From Zarea fungicola (Eukaryota > Ascomycota > Sordariomycetes > Hypocreales > Cordycipitaceae), in assembly GCA_900169235.1 (NCBI GenBank), contig FWCC01000099.1, positions 41,318 to 105,317 on the forward strand: 64,000 nucleotides of DNA, written 5' to 3'. Each line of letters begins with the position of its first letter. Position 1 is the stretch's first letter. A program made the position numbers and the translations under genes. Below are positions 22,301 to 33,800 of the stretch, one piece after another. Under the pieces are notes generated by a model that made no database searches, was not told the DNA's origin, and was given only the letters and a program-made list of their open reading frames with translations.

Positions 22301-24741
22301 ATGGGCGAGAAAAGCTCGAATGACGGCAACGACTCCGTCCATGCTGTCGGTGATATCGCGCAACTCGAGGCGCAAGAGCAACTGCGCAACATACAGCGTC
22401 ACCACGCCCATGATCCCAACCTGCCTGATGAATTCGTAGACGAAGTTGCCGACGCGCTCGCCTCTTCTGACCCCAAGGTCACTATTGATGAGGCGGGGCA
22501 CCTCCTTGAGGACTCACCATATCCGGAAGTGCGTGCCGCCGTCCGAAACTACGATGAAGATGTCCCAGCCAACACGATCCGAGCCTGGGTCATTGGCATG
22601 CTCTTCACCACCATTGGCTCCGGTCTCAACATGCTGTTTAGCATGCGCGCCCCCTCCATCATCATCACCACCTATGTTGCCCAGCTGCTTTGTCACCCCG
22701 TCGGCCTCGCTTGGGCAATGATCTTCCCCAATCGACAGTTCAACGTCCTGGGCCTGAAGTTCAACTTGAATCCCGGCCCATGGAACAAGAAGGAGCACAC
22801 ACTGGTAGTGATAATGGCCAATGTCAGTTTCGGCGGAGGCTCTGCTTATAGTACCGACATTATCCTCGCCATGAAGCAGTTTTACCATCAAGATTTCGGA
22901 TGTGAGTTCTGCCTATTTACACAAAAGGCAGCCCGAGATAAAGAAGAATACTAATTGGGTTTAAAACTACAGGGGGCTTTCAGCTACTTCTTACCTTCAC
23001 CATTTCAATGTGTGGCTTCGGCATGGCTGGCTTGTTCCGCCGCTCTCTTGTTGAGCCTGCTGCCATGATTTGGCCAACCAATCTGATTAACACGTCGCTC
23101 TTTTACGCTCTTCACGACCACTCTTCCTCGGACCCCACCAAGACTAATGGCTGGTCCATTGGTCGCTACAGATGGTTCTCATACATTTGTCTGGGCTCCT
23201 TTGTCTGGTACTGGTTCCCGGGCTTTATTGCGCCGTTCCTCAGTGTCTTTGCTTTCGCTACTTGGATCAGGCCCAACAGTCCCATCATCAACCAGCTTTT
23301 TGGCGGTTGGTCTGGGGTCTCTCTAATTCCAATCACCTTTGACTGGACCCAGATCAGCGGCTACACCACCTCGCCACTCATCTTCCCCTGGCATGCAATT
23401 GCCAACACCACCATTGGTGTTGTTGTTTTCATGATCATTACCAACATTGGCATTCACTACAACAATGTTTTCTACAACCTCTACCTCCCCATTTCAGACT
23501 CAGAAAGCTATGATAATACCGCTCAACCCTACAATGTCAGCCGCGTTCTCACACCCAACTATGAGCTTGATGTTGCAAAATACCACGAATATTCTCCCCT
23601 TTTCCTCTCTGCCACTTTTATGATGGCATATGGTGTCTCCTTTGCCGCCATCTCAGCTTTGATTGTCCACACTATTCTGCACCACTCCAAGGAAATTTGG
23701 CTCCGCCTTACAACAGTAGGCAAGGAAGATGAGGATGTTCATAGCAGAATGTACGCCAAGTATGATCCTGTGCCATTTTGGTGGTACGCTGTTTTGTTTT
23801 TGGGTATATTCGGGATGGGTCTTGGCACGGTTCTTGGGTATGAGACAAACATGCCAGCATGGGGTTATATTATCGCGATGATCATTGCCTGGCTCTTCAT
23901 TCTCCCCACGGGAATTATCCAGGGTGCAACAAACGTTCAGCTTGGTCTCAATGTTCTTACCGAATTTATGGCCAGCTACATTCTTGAGGGCCGGCCAGTT
24001 GCCAATATGCTGTTCAAAGCTTACGGCTACAATGCTTTGTACCAGGGTCTAGCCTTCGTCAGTGACATGAAAATGGCCATGTACATGAAAGTTCCTCCTA
24101 AGACAGTCTTTATGGGACAGACCATGGCTGTAATCTGGTCATCCATTGTGCAGATTGCCGTTTTGAACTGGGCTCTCGGTGCAATCGACGGTATATGTAC
24201 CAAGGGCCAGGTAAGCCACTTCACCTGCCCTGGTGCCATGGTCTACTTCAATGCCTCGGTAATTTGGGGTGTCATTGGTGCCAAACGAATGTTTGGAATC
24301 GGTGCGCTGTACTCGCCCATGCTCTGGTTCTTCCTCGTCGGTGCCATCTGCCCTATTATCTCGTGGGTCATTGCACGCCGTAACCCTCGCTCTATTGTAC
24401 GCTTTGTCAACTGGCCCATCATCTTTGGTGGTAGTGGAATGATTCCTCCGGCAACGGCTCTGAACTACCTGTCGTGGGCTTGGATTGGGTTCTTGTTCAA
24501 CAAGTATATCCGTAATAAGTACCGTGGCTGGTGGATGCAGTTCAACTACGTTACCTCCGCTGGCCTTGATGTAGGCCTAGCGCTATCCACCATTCTCATT
24601 TTCCTGGCTCTCAGCTTGACGGGGACGGAGATGACACCATGGTGGGGTTCTGTTGGTGCTCTCAACACAATGGACGTTGCCGACACAGCCATCATCAGGC
24701 AACTTGCTGATGGCGAAACATTTGGACCTAAGACGTGGTAA
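22301..24741 (+). CDS. OPT-family oligopeptide transporter
   Basis: Two exons, 22301-22901 and 22973-24741, 789 residues. The 71-bp intron (GTGAGT, ACTAAT branch, ACAG) splits a Trp codon and yields FGWGFQLLLTF, a conserved OPT segment. The soluble N-terminus of about 90 residues contains the family motif EDSPYPEVRAAV. It is followed by about 14-16 hydrophobic helices, with NPGPWNKKEH, SDMKMAMYMKVPPK and a C-terminal NYVTSAGLDVGLALS segment typical of the peptide-transport branch of OPT proteins. The role is proton-coupled import of small peptides or peptide-like compounds at the plasma membrane. Its neighbour at 26686 is a secreted serine carboxypeptidase, so the two could serve extracellular peptide use. 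The ATG at 22301 is followed by an acidic and polar N-terminus, normal for the family. Confidence 0.95.
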
Positions 24742-26685
24742 ACGAGAGAAAATGTATAATTTGAATATTGCTGAAGTTTTATCTTTCGGAGAGTTAATAG
24801 GTAGCTCAACATCGACGACTTACAAAATTTTGTGTAATCAGGAAATGCTTGACTGGTGAGGTTTCGAGAATTACTGTACCTAAATTGGGTGATGAAGCCT
24901 TGCTCACTTTCCCGTAGAGTGCGTCAAGAGCAAAACTGAAGTCATTCGTTGTTTTTTTAAGTCTATTTTGAGTTCCGCTTAGTGCTGTAAACCTGTGTGC
25001 GTAGCAATATTGCACTACGATGTAAGTGGACTTTGTTCAATAGCAACGCCTTCGAAATTGCAGGTTGATACATGAACAAATGACGGGAGATTCAGAGCGC
25101 CAGACTAATAGTATTTCCTGGATGCCCGTCTTTCTTTTCAATTTTGACGGGGCTGTTGGCTTGACTCACTCTCTGCTATGGCGCCGTTTTTTTTTTTGCG
25201 ATCGTGTGGCAGTTAGCTACGACTTTGCAGATGCGATTTTTTCGCTGTTTTTTTCTTCGAGTAATTGTGGATTGTTTCCCATCCAACGGAAGGTGACCAG
25301 TTTTCAGGCGCTTTGGCTGTTTTGCGGCCATTTTGCGACGGTCCATTCCGCAACAAGCGAAAAAGAAAGCAGCGAAGCAGCGACACCGTCAATATACCGG
25401 CCAGGAATTCTAGCCGTTTCGCCTATATTCCGGGCGAAGAGAACTTAACTTTCAGCACGGCACAGTCGTGTTAATATGGTGCAGATATCCCGTCGACTTG
25501 AGCTGTCGAAAGATGTGGATTCAACCCGTAGTTAATAACCGATTGTCTGTAGGATATGTTCCAAGGTTTTGCTGGTCTACCCGAAAGAGGAAGGTGAAGT
25601 GTAACGATCCTCAGGTCCGCGATACTCATTCTAGCAAAAGTTAGGCAATAACACTATAGCGGGTATTAATTCAGGGAACAATTACTTCTTATAAATGTAG
25701 TGCGAGTACCATACTGGATACTCGCTACATGAGGATCGTCAAGCAGGTACTTTCAATTCCCCCACAATAATGGTAAACGAGCCACTCCATCGAAATCAAA
25801 GGAAAAGAGGAGCCCAACAATAGCCTTGAGATGAGAGAACTTCCATACATTTTACAGAAACTACAAAACAATACTTGAAGATGGCGCACCTAAACTTCGG
25901 CAGACAATGCAAGGCAGTACTCAAAGTGACGCCTGTTCCCAGTCCTGAGAAAGCAGGCAAGTACATAACGCAGCAGATATGGAATGATCCACAAGAAGGA
26001 CCCCCCATACGTACCTGGAGCCGCGGCGCTATGATAAGACGCTACGCCTATTTCGCCAGGTGGTATTCTTTATTCAACCTCATCAGGCTGGCTATATGGG
26101 GACGGCGCTGAACCTAGGCCGACTGAGGTTGCCCGTTGTGCTGCCGCATTTCGGCTGCTGCCTTACCGGGCGAGATTGTCGTAATACCGACAGTCAGACG
26201 AGCGGCGAGGCAAAGGATCTTTTGAAAAGCTTGACTTTCCAGTTCATGGCAAGGCGCGTGGCGGTCCGGCTCTGGGGTATGGTAACTGAATAATTGACCC
26301 TTTGCCTTTTCCTTTCTCGTGTCTTAATTGTGTGATGTAATATCTTTGCAGCTTATTGTGTGATTTGTTTGACTAAAATGTGTGGATTCTGATCAGTAAC
26401 AACCTTGAACCCCTCCCCGGTCCGCAGTGATGCTTCGCTGACGCTCGTTCATGCGTGGAACATGGGTCTTCCGTTGCTGTATATTTGGTTGATCCTACCA
26501 TGCATGCTCAGCCGCGCTTTTCTTGTTCCGGCTTGGCCGAGGGAACTTTTTCGTCTCTTTAGGTCAGCCTATCCCACGGCATAGTTGTATATCTAGAGCC
26601 GTACTGCGTCCTATCTCTCAAGCGCTGTTCCGGGATGCTTTGCCCTGCCATACAAGAGCTGCTGTGCTGACATATCTGGGAGACA
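24742..26685. other. Intergenic, 1.9 kb
   Basis: Holds the 3' flank of the OPT gene and the promoter of the carboxypeptidase gene. The largest open frame (25065-25448) is Phe/Ser-biased, contains T-runs and has no domain. No RNA gene or repeat array is seen. Confidence 0.5.
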
Positions 26686-28608
26686 ATGAAGAGCCAATTC
26701 GCTCTCAATGGTTTGCTTGGCCTGGCCAGCCTCGTCAGCGCAGGACGCGATTCTGCCACTGATCCTCTCCTCAAAATCCTACATCCTAATCTTAGCCTAT
26801 CAAAAATGAGCCGCCGCGAACACTTCGCCCGCCGTCAGTTTGAGAAAAGAGAGGTTCTCCCCCATCGATTCCTAACAAACTCCACCAAGAGTAAGTCACT
26901 TGTTCTTGTTCAAATGGGTGGCCCTTTTCCAACCTTGGCATCGTCAGGTTACATAGTTACTACTATATTGGACGCATCTAAGATTTTGCTAATCTCGTGA
27001 ACAGAGTTTGCTGTTGATGGCACTAACCTACCCGAGATCAATTGGGACGTCGGCGAGTCATACTCTGGCAGCCTACCTATTAGCGATAAGAAGAATGAAA
27101 CCAATGAGCTGTTTTTTTGGTTCTTTCCTACTGCGACCAAGGAGTTTATGGAAAAGAAGGAGATTGTTCTCTGGCTCAATGGCGGTGTAAGTGGACTTTG
27201 TCGACATTGACCACGTTTCGTAGCACCTGGTGCACAGATGCTAACAAAATGAAAATGTATACAGCCTGGATGCTCATCACTTCTCGGATTTCTCGAGGAG
27301 AACGGTCCAATTTCTTGGGGTGAGGGCATGCCCAAGCCTTTACCCAACCCTTTTAGCTTCCACCTGCTCTCCAACGTGATCTGGGTCGAGCAACCCATCG
27401 GCACCGGCTTCTCCAAGGGCACCCCGACGGTGCACAACGAGGATGAGATTGCCGAGCAATTTCTAGGCTTCTGGAAGAACTTTATGAAGATATTTGCGCT
27501 CGAGGGATGGAAGGTCTACATCGCTGGTGAGTCCTACGTCGGTATGTACGGCCCGTACCTTGCCAAACATATGCTCGACGCCAAGGATAACGACTATTAC
27601 GACTTGAGTGGCTTGCTCATCTGGGACGGCATCTCGTGGGACGGCGAGCTGCAGGGAACCGTTCCAGCGTTTGCATACCTGGACCAGCACTACGACCTCA
27701 TGCCCGTTGAGCGGCCTGTGTTTGAGGAGCTTCAGGCTCTAGACAAGTCGTGCGGTTTCCACGACTTTCTCCATAAGTACCTTGTCTACCCGCCCGCAGG
27801 GCCGATGCCTGCATCGGTTCCCGGACTCAAGACCCTCGCCAATGGAACGCAGCACTATGAGAACCCTGCGTGCGGCCAAATCTTCAACAAGGTTATGATC
27901 GAGACACTGAAGAAGAACCCTTGCTTCAATGTGTACAACATCGTCGATCGCTGCCCGCAACGCCAGGACCCCCTCAGCGGCAAGGACACGTACTTTTTGC
28001 GCGACGACGTGAAGAAGGCCATCCATGCGCCGATGGACGTAACATGGAAGCAGTGCGGCAACGTGTTCCCGCCGGGCGTGTTTGACGAGTCACCGCCCGC
28101 CGGTGTGCAGGCGCTCCCGCAGGTCATTGACGAGACCAAGAACGTCATCATCGCCGAGGGCACGAGCGACTACCTGCTCTCGCTCAACGGCATCCTTCTG
28201 GGCATCCAGAACATGACGTGGGGTTGCAAGCTCGGCTTCCAGCACGCTCCCGCAGACCCCTTTTACGTTCCTGCCTACGGCTTCGACCCGGAGGCCTTGT
28301 TTGACGATGACTCGGACCAAAGCCAGCATGGGTACTATGCCCAGGATCTCCCCGCCGGGTATGGCGTCATGGGCACCACGCACTCGGAGCGCGGCCTCAG
28401 CCTTGTGGTGTCGCAGCTCGCCGGCCACGAGGGTCCCGAGTACACACCCGCGGCGGCGTTCCGCACATTGGAGAAGTTGCTTGGTCGTATTAAGAGCTTT
28501 ACGGAGAGGACGCCGTTTACGCTACCCCAGCTCCGCAATATTACCCAGGCCAAGGGAGATCTTGGTAATGGCACAGTGACTATCCCTTGCTATGGTAGAG
28601 GCTGCTAG
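26686..28608 (+). CDS. Secreted serine carboxypeptidase (peptidase family S10)
   Basis: Three exons, 26686-26890, 27005-27186 and 27265-28608, 576 residues. Intron 1 (114 bp, GTAAGT...ACAG) is phase 1. Intron 2 (78 bp, GTAAGT...ACAG) is phase 0 and falls inside the oxyanion motif, restoring WLNGGPGCSSLLG. The N-terminal 20 residues are a signal peptide ending SLVSAG. The catalytic triad is visible: S219 in GESYVG, D431 in EGTSDYLL and H517 in LAGHEGPEYTP, the usual GAGHMVP site being changed to LAGHEGP. Several Cys pairs and NxS/T sites fit a secreted glycoprotein. It removes C-terminal residues from peptides outside the cell or in the vacuole. The OPT peptide transporter is immediately upstream on the same strand, 1.9 kb away. 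Confidence 0.93.
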
Positions 28609-29251
28609 GTGCAATCTGGTACCAGACTGTCTGTACATGCAACTAAGGCATAGTTGTCATAGAATTTAGATAATTAATAATCTTGATTATACGCATGGGC
28701 TTTCGAGTTATCAACCTGTATTTCAAGTGAAGACAAATATTGCAGACTCCAGACTGTCGCTGCTGCTGTGACTACAACTGACCAGACTGCCGATCCGTAA
28801 ATATAAGTGCACCATCCCTTTGAGTGCGTGAAGGCTCCAGGCAAGTCACTTGCAGGCATTAGAGCCAGTAGTAACGCTTCCTCAGCAAGGTATTTACAAT
28901 CTGGTGCCAACTCTGTGAAGGCAGAGGCACTGGGAAGATCCACAGGTACAATATCTATACCCAAATACAGGATTATTTGGCTATTGTCGATGTAATTGAA
29001 GCGTAGTGTGAGAACAGTGGATATACTGACCTGCTTGGAGCCTTCGCGCACTCAATGGAGCTTGGTGATATAGATGTCAGAGGCATGATATGTGAGACAA
29101 GTCCGCGGTGAGGATTCAAAAGTTGGTGTGCAGCAAGCACAGCTGACAAGACACTGCAAACCTCGTGTCAAAGTCATCTGGTCCACGCCGAGTAGCCACC
29201 ACCACACCCTCTGGGTGACGACCAGGCCCGCAAAAGAGCTGGCGGGAGTGG

Positions 29252-29321
29252 GGGAGCTGCGTTGGTGGGAGCTGCGTTGGTGGGAGCTGCGTTGGTGGGA
29301 GCTGCGTTGGTGGGAGCTGCG
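29252..29321. repeat. 15-bp minisatellite, 4.7 copies
   Basis: Four perfect copies of GGGAGCTGCGTTGGT followed by a partial copy GGGAGCTGCG. The copies are identical, which suggests recent expansion by slippage or recombination. The unit length is a multiple of three, so all frames stay open across it, but no supported gene overlaps it. Confidence 0.95.
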
Positions 29322-29815
29322 ATGACAAGAGCTTTGTCTGCCCTGTTTTTTCTCGGGCGGGGTGATGTGCAAAACCCTGGCTTTTTTTTGTCTTATACAC
29401 CAGGGAGCGTGGCTTCTTAGAGGTATAAGTATGTCTTGACCACGTTTGCAGAGCCCCTCTCTTCTGCAGGGAGACTAGAGTTTTGATAACGTACGACGAC
29501 TCATGTGGCGGTACGATGGGTGCTGGTCATGTTCGAGTGTGCGATGGATAGAAGAATAGGAAGCGACGAGTTTGAAGGGTACGGAGAGGGACGCAACATC
29601 GCCGCCAGCCCAATCTTGGTCGATGCTATTTTTGCTGGCACAGCTTCGTGTGAGGGTGTGTGGTTGGCTGACTAGCTTGCATACACTAACTAATGTGCAA
29701 CATCCATGCGTGGGAAGCATTAGTATGGTTGTACCGCATGGGTGGTGTTGTGCTGGATAACTTAGCAGGTATACACATAAACTACCTGCCAGTACAGATG
29801 TAGAGGCGTTAATGG

Positions 29816-29866
29816 ATAATAATAATAATAATGATGATGATGACGACGAGAAGGATACTACTACTA
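29816..29866. repeat. Compound trinucleotide microsatellite
   Basis: A run of ATA/AAT units passes into GAT, then GAC, and after a short break into ACT units. Simple-sequence repeat in non-coding DNA. Confidence 0.85.
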
Positions 29867-30766
29867 CCAGTAGATTGGCTGGTCTAGGTGCATGCATCCG
29901 CCTTCAAAACAGGGTGAAGGAAGGTGGGGAGCAGCTAGGCGAATAAAAGTACCTCGTGGGTGTCTTCCTGGTGCAACAGGTACCTGCGAGACGGGGACTG
30001 CGGCGCCAAGTGGGGGCGGCGTTATAGTTGACTAAGACCACTATAAATCTCCCCGTAGCGGGAAGTCCTGGTGCTGCATTTTAGCAGTGACAGCATCCAG
30101 ACTGACCCGAATGAAGCCTATAACGGCCTGAGGCACACATCACTGTGCCCCCTGGCAATAATGGAATCTAATTCAAAGCCCACCCATTGTTTACTTTCTT
30201 GCTCCCCCCCGCTGCCCCCCCACCAAACTAGCCTAGCCTGCCCCGTTGGTTACTGCGGCATCCAGCAGCGCCTCGACTTCCAAATGCAAGCTCCTGCGAC
30301 CACAGACGACGCCCCATGAAGGTAAAGCTAGCAAGCTTGTGTCGCATCGCCGCATCATCTGCTTTTTCCAAGCTGCAGGCAACCCTTTTTCCTTGCCCAC
30401 CTATTTACCTTTGCTTCTTGTATATTTCATTTTATCTGCAGCTTTTGATATTCTCGTCCGATCCAAGCCCGGCACTTGGTCTCTGCCAACGACAACTTCG
30501 CCTCACTTACATACAATATATATTGTCTGTTTGTAAATAGCTTCGTCAACCTCCAGTCCATTACCTACCACCCGCTCCTTTTCATATTGGGGCCTGAATT
30601 TCCTCATATCTCCCTCGCCTGTGCTACGCTGAGAATTTTCTCCTCTGAAAACTCGGCGAACTTATTCCCTCGCCACGCTGTTTGTTCCTCGGCCATGTCA
30701 AGGTAGCACTGCCGTTGCACTCTCTGCTCGCGGGATACACAAGCATGCGGCCACTTCCCCTCCATA

Positions 30767-30877
30767 GTAAGGCCACCCACTGCGCTGTACCACTGTCTTT
30801 TACATGGTCGTCCAACGGCGGTTCCGCACTGCGCTCTATGCCTCCCTCATGCTAACCTCATCGCCCTCCTGGTCCAG
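30767..30877 (+). other. Probable 5' UTR intron of the large gene
   Basis: GTAAGG at 30767, a GCTAAC branch-like site at 30851 and a pyrimidine-rich end CCTGGTCCAG finishing at 30877, seven bases before the start codon. Removing it would also remove out-of-frame upstream ATGs at 30804 and 30849. Inferred from consensus only. Confidence 0.45.
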
Positions 30878-30883
30878 GGAACA

Positions 30884-33800
30884 ATGTCGTCTGAATCCTC
30901 CCCGAGCGAGATCGAGCAGCCGCCTCCCATAACGCCGCGTAAACCCCGCAATCATCTAGTCCCCGAGACACCTCCCGCAAAAATCACATCCAGTCCCATT
31001 AATGCGCCTTACTCAGCTCCTGCCGCCGCTCGCGGCGGAAGGCGCAACGACCCCAAAAAGCATGAGCCCACCCTTCTGTCGGACTTCTTCCAGGGGAAGC
31101 AGTCCGCGGCTCGGGTGGCAGCGGACCGCAAACGACGCCAGAGCATCGATACGGTCAAGGCAGAGCTACGTGCTGGCATGCGCCAGGAGATGAGGCAGAA
31201 TTCGGTCCGCAAGCTGCAGCAGCCAGGAGGCGTCCGCGACAGAGTGCAGGCATGGCAGCGCAAGCATGGCAGCGCCATGACTGTTGGCAACCCAAACTAC
31301 GCGGCTACAGAGCCTGACGATGTGGCTTTTGACGGTGAGGACCTGCAGAGTGTCACCGAGGCGGACCGCATGCGGATCAAGCTCCGCCTGAGATCGAATC
31401 CACCAGCGCCCAAGTTTGTACCCAAGGCATCGTCCAAACAATCCGACATTGCCGACTCCTCTGTTCAAGATAATGCTACAGAAGATGGCGCCAGCTCACT
31501 CTCGCCGCCCAAGAAGCGTGTCGTGAGCGACTCGAACTGGATGCGCCAAAAAGAAAAGCAGACACCTAATCGCAAGGTTTCTCCATCCTCTTCCAAGGAG
31601 CCCGCCGGCGAAAAACCAAAACCATTCGTCCTGCATCCAACCCCTAATCCACCCGTTTCAAGCAAGATCAAAGCTTGGGCTTCAAAGATCGAAACACCAG
31701 ACGAATACGAGTCTGGCTCGCAAGTCGGCAGTGCCGCGAGCCGCTCTGGGCGCTCAAAATCAAAGTACAACAAATCATATCTGGACGATGGCGTTCATGT
31801 CACTGCATCCAATGACTCCACAGTCATTCGAGATGACGGCATCCGCGTTCGTCCTACCACTACAGGCTCAGAGGTTTCTTTCCCTGGCCAAACATACCGC
31901 CCTCCGCAAAGAAGACGAAGCAAGAGCATCACAGGTTCTGGTTCTGCACAGTCCACGTTGAGCATTACCGCAAGTGATGTTTCTGCTCCGTCGTCAGAGG
32001 GCGCCAAAAAGCCCGTCCGTCGACGCAGCAAGAGCATGTCAGCGGATAAAAACGACGCTCATCCTGGCACACCAACCAGGGCAAAGTCAAAACGGCCAGT
32101 GGAGGCCAAAAATGCAGCTACCAGGTCATATCTTTCTGCTACAACCGCTGAAACTGACTCCTCATCTCATCTGGACGACGAAATGTCCAATCTAAGCAGT
32201 TCAATGCAGCTAGAATCAGATCTCGATTCCAGACTTACCGCCAAAACGCTGGCAGATATTCCGGGTGACATTCCTTTTGGCCACTCTGCCTTTAGCGAGC
32301 TGGATCTCTCGGGAGGTGGCGTAGGCAAATATCGACCCAAAAAACTCAACGTTGATCGAAAATCAAGCTTCAAGGGAATGCCCCAGGTCTTCAAGAAAGT
32401 CATGGAGGAAGGAAAAAAGATTATGAAAGATATGAATGAACCTCCCCGACCACAGGCCCCCAATAAACCACCAAGTATTGAAAAGTGGCTCAGCACCACG
32501 GTTGATCCATTTGTTGAAGGTCCCAAGGAGGCTCCGCCAGCAGCGATCAAGAAGCAGCCTTCCAAGAGCGACTCTATGGCTAACAAGAAGGCCGCGACCG
32601 CCAAAGAAGTCTCGTCCCCATCCAAGCACCAACAAGCTACAGAAGTTTCCACCGTTAAGTCTGCCAAACGAGGGATTGAGGGCATGACGGACGAGACTGA
32701 GACTATATCTGTTCCTCTGAGACGGAGAGCTCAGACAATGGGAGCACAAAAACGAACTACAAAGAAGGATGTTCCATCTGAGCAGTCTTCGGATTTGTCG
32801 ACAGAAATCACAGACAGCACAGCAACGGAAACCAATACGAAACATGCCACAAAAGAAGCTGCCAAGGAAGTAATTAAAGAGCCGGTAAAAGAGTCCAGTC
32901 CCAAGGCCGCAAGCTCTACAGAGCTTAAAAGAACCCGGGCGAAACGGGCCATGTCTTCGCCTCTCAAATCTAACAAGAACGACTTTCTTGGAATGTTCAA
33001 GAATGCATTCTCTGGGGAATCTGCTGCTTTCAGTGGACCATCCAAGGGCCACAAAGTGGAAGAGCCACGACGGCACGAACTGCACGATCAGGAGTTCAGT
33101 GACTACACCTATACTACCGAATCAACTTTGTCCAGCAGAGACACTGAATCACAGCTCACAGATTCAACTGCAAGTGGCTTTCCTCTTCATCCTTACAAGA
33201 TGGCTGGCCCAAGACTACCTCCTCCAACAAAGGGCTGCCACGAACTTTCAACCATTATGTCAGATGACGGCTCAAGCGGTGTTAGCTCCGAACTTACTGC
33301 TACTGATGCAAGCTCTCGTGTCACACAATCCACTCTGACCGAATCAAGTATACTGTCTGAATCAAGCATCACATCCAGGTCTAGACAGCCCTCCCTGAAG
33401 AAACATCAGAGTCTCAGCAAACGACGCATCACAAGCCATTCTGATCTCATGTCGGTTCTCTCCCTGCCAGACCACGCTGCAGTTCCCCAGGGTATGAAAA
33501 ATCGATCTCGGCCGAGCCTCCGTCGAAAGCAAGGGGTTCCTGCGGGCTTTTCCGAGGAAGAACTCATGGCCGAGTTTGAACAGGATGAAAATCTTTACAA
33601 CAGAGAGCTCAAGACCTTGGTGGATGGTGTTATCCCAGTTCTCCTGAGCGATGTTGTAAATAACAGCGATGCCACAAGGCTGTTTTCGAGTGGTGGGGGC
33701 AGCCAAGCAGACGCGGTTTCCAAGGCTGTCGTCGGCATGGGTGTTGCCCTCGAAAAGCTGAAGAATGCTCACAAAAAGGCGCCCCTGCATGACATTCGAC

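Larger units (their letters stand above)
28609..30883. other. Intergenic, 2.3 kb with repeats
   Basis: No gene is supported. It contains a 15-bp minisatellite (29252-29321) and a trinucleotide microsatellite (29816-29866). The last few hundred bases are pyrimidine-rich and look like the 5' UTR of the large gene at 30884. The segment 30767-30877 has the marks of a 5' UTR intron (GTAAGG, GCTAAC branch, TCCAG). Confidence 0.5.

Noticed and set aside
28674..29051. A 125-codon minus-strand open frame downstream of the carboxypeptidase
   Set aside because: Begins at a GTG with no early ATG and shows no domain. It may be chance, though its composition is fairly protein-like.
29475..29897. A 140-codon minus-strand open frame with Ser and Leu runs
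   Set aside because: The runs come from the trinucleotide microsatellite at 29816-29866; the rest has no domain.
32363..33085. A 240-codon minus-strand open frame inside the giant DH/PH-like gene
   Set aside because: Shadow of the low-complexity coding region on the other strand; no domain and unusual Phe/Leu/Arg composition.
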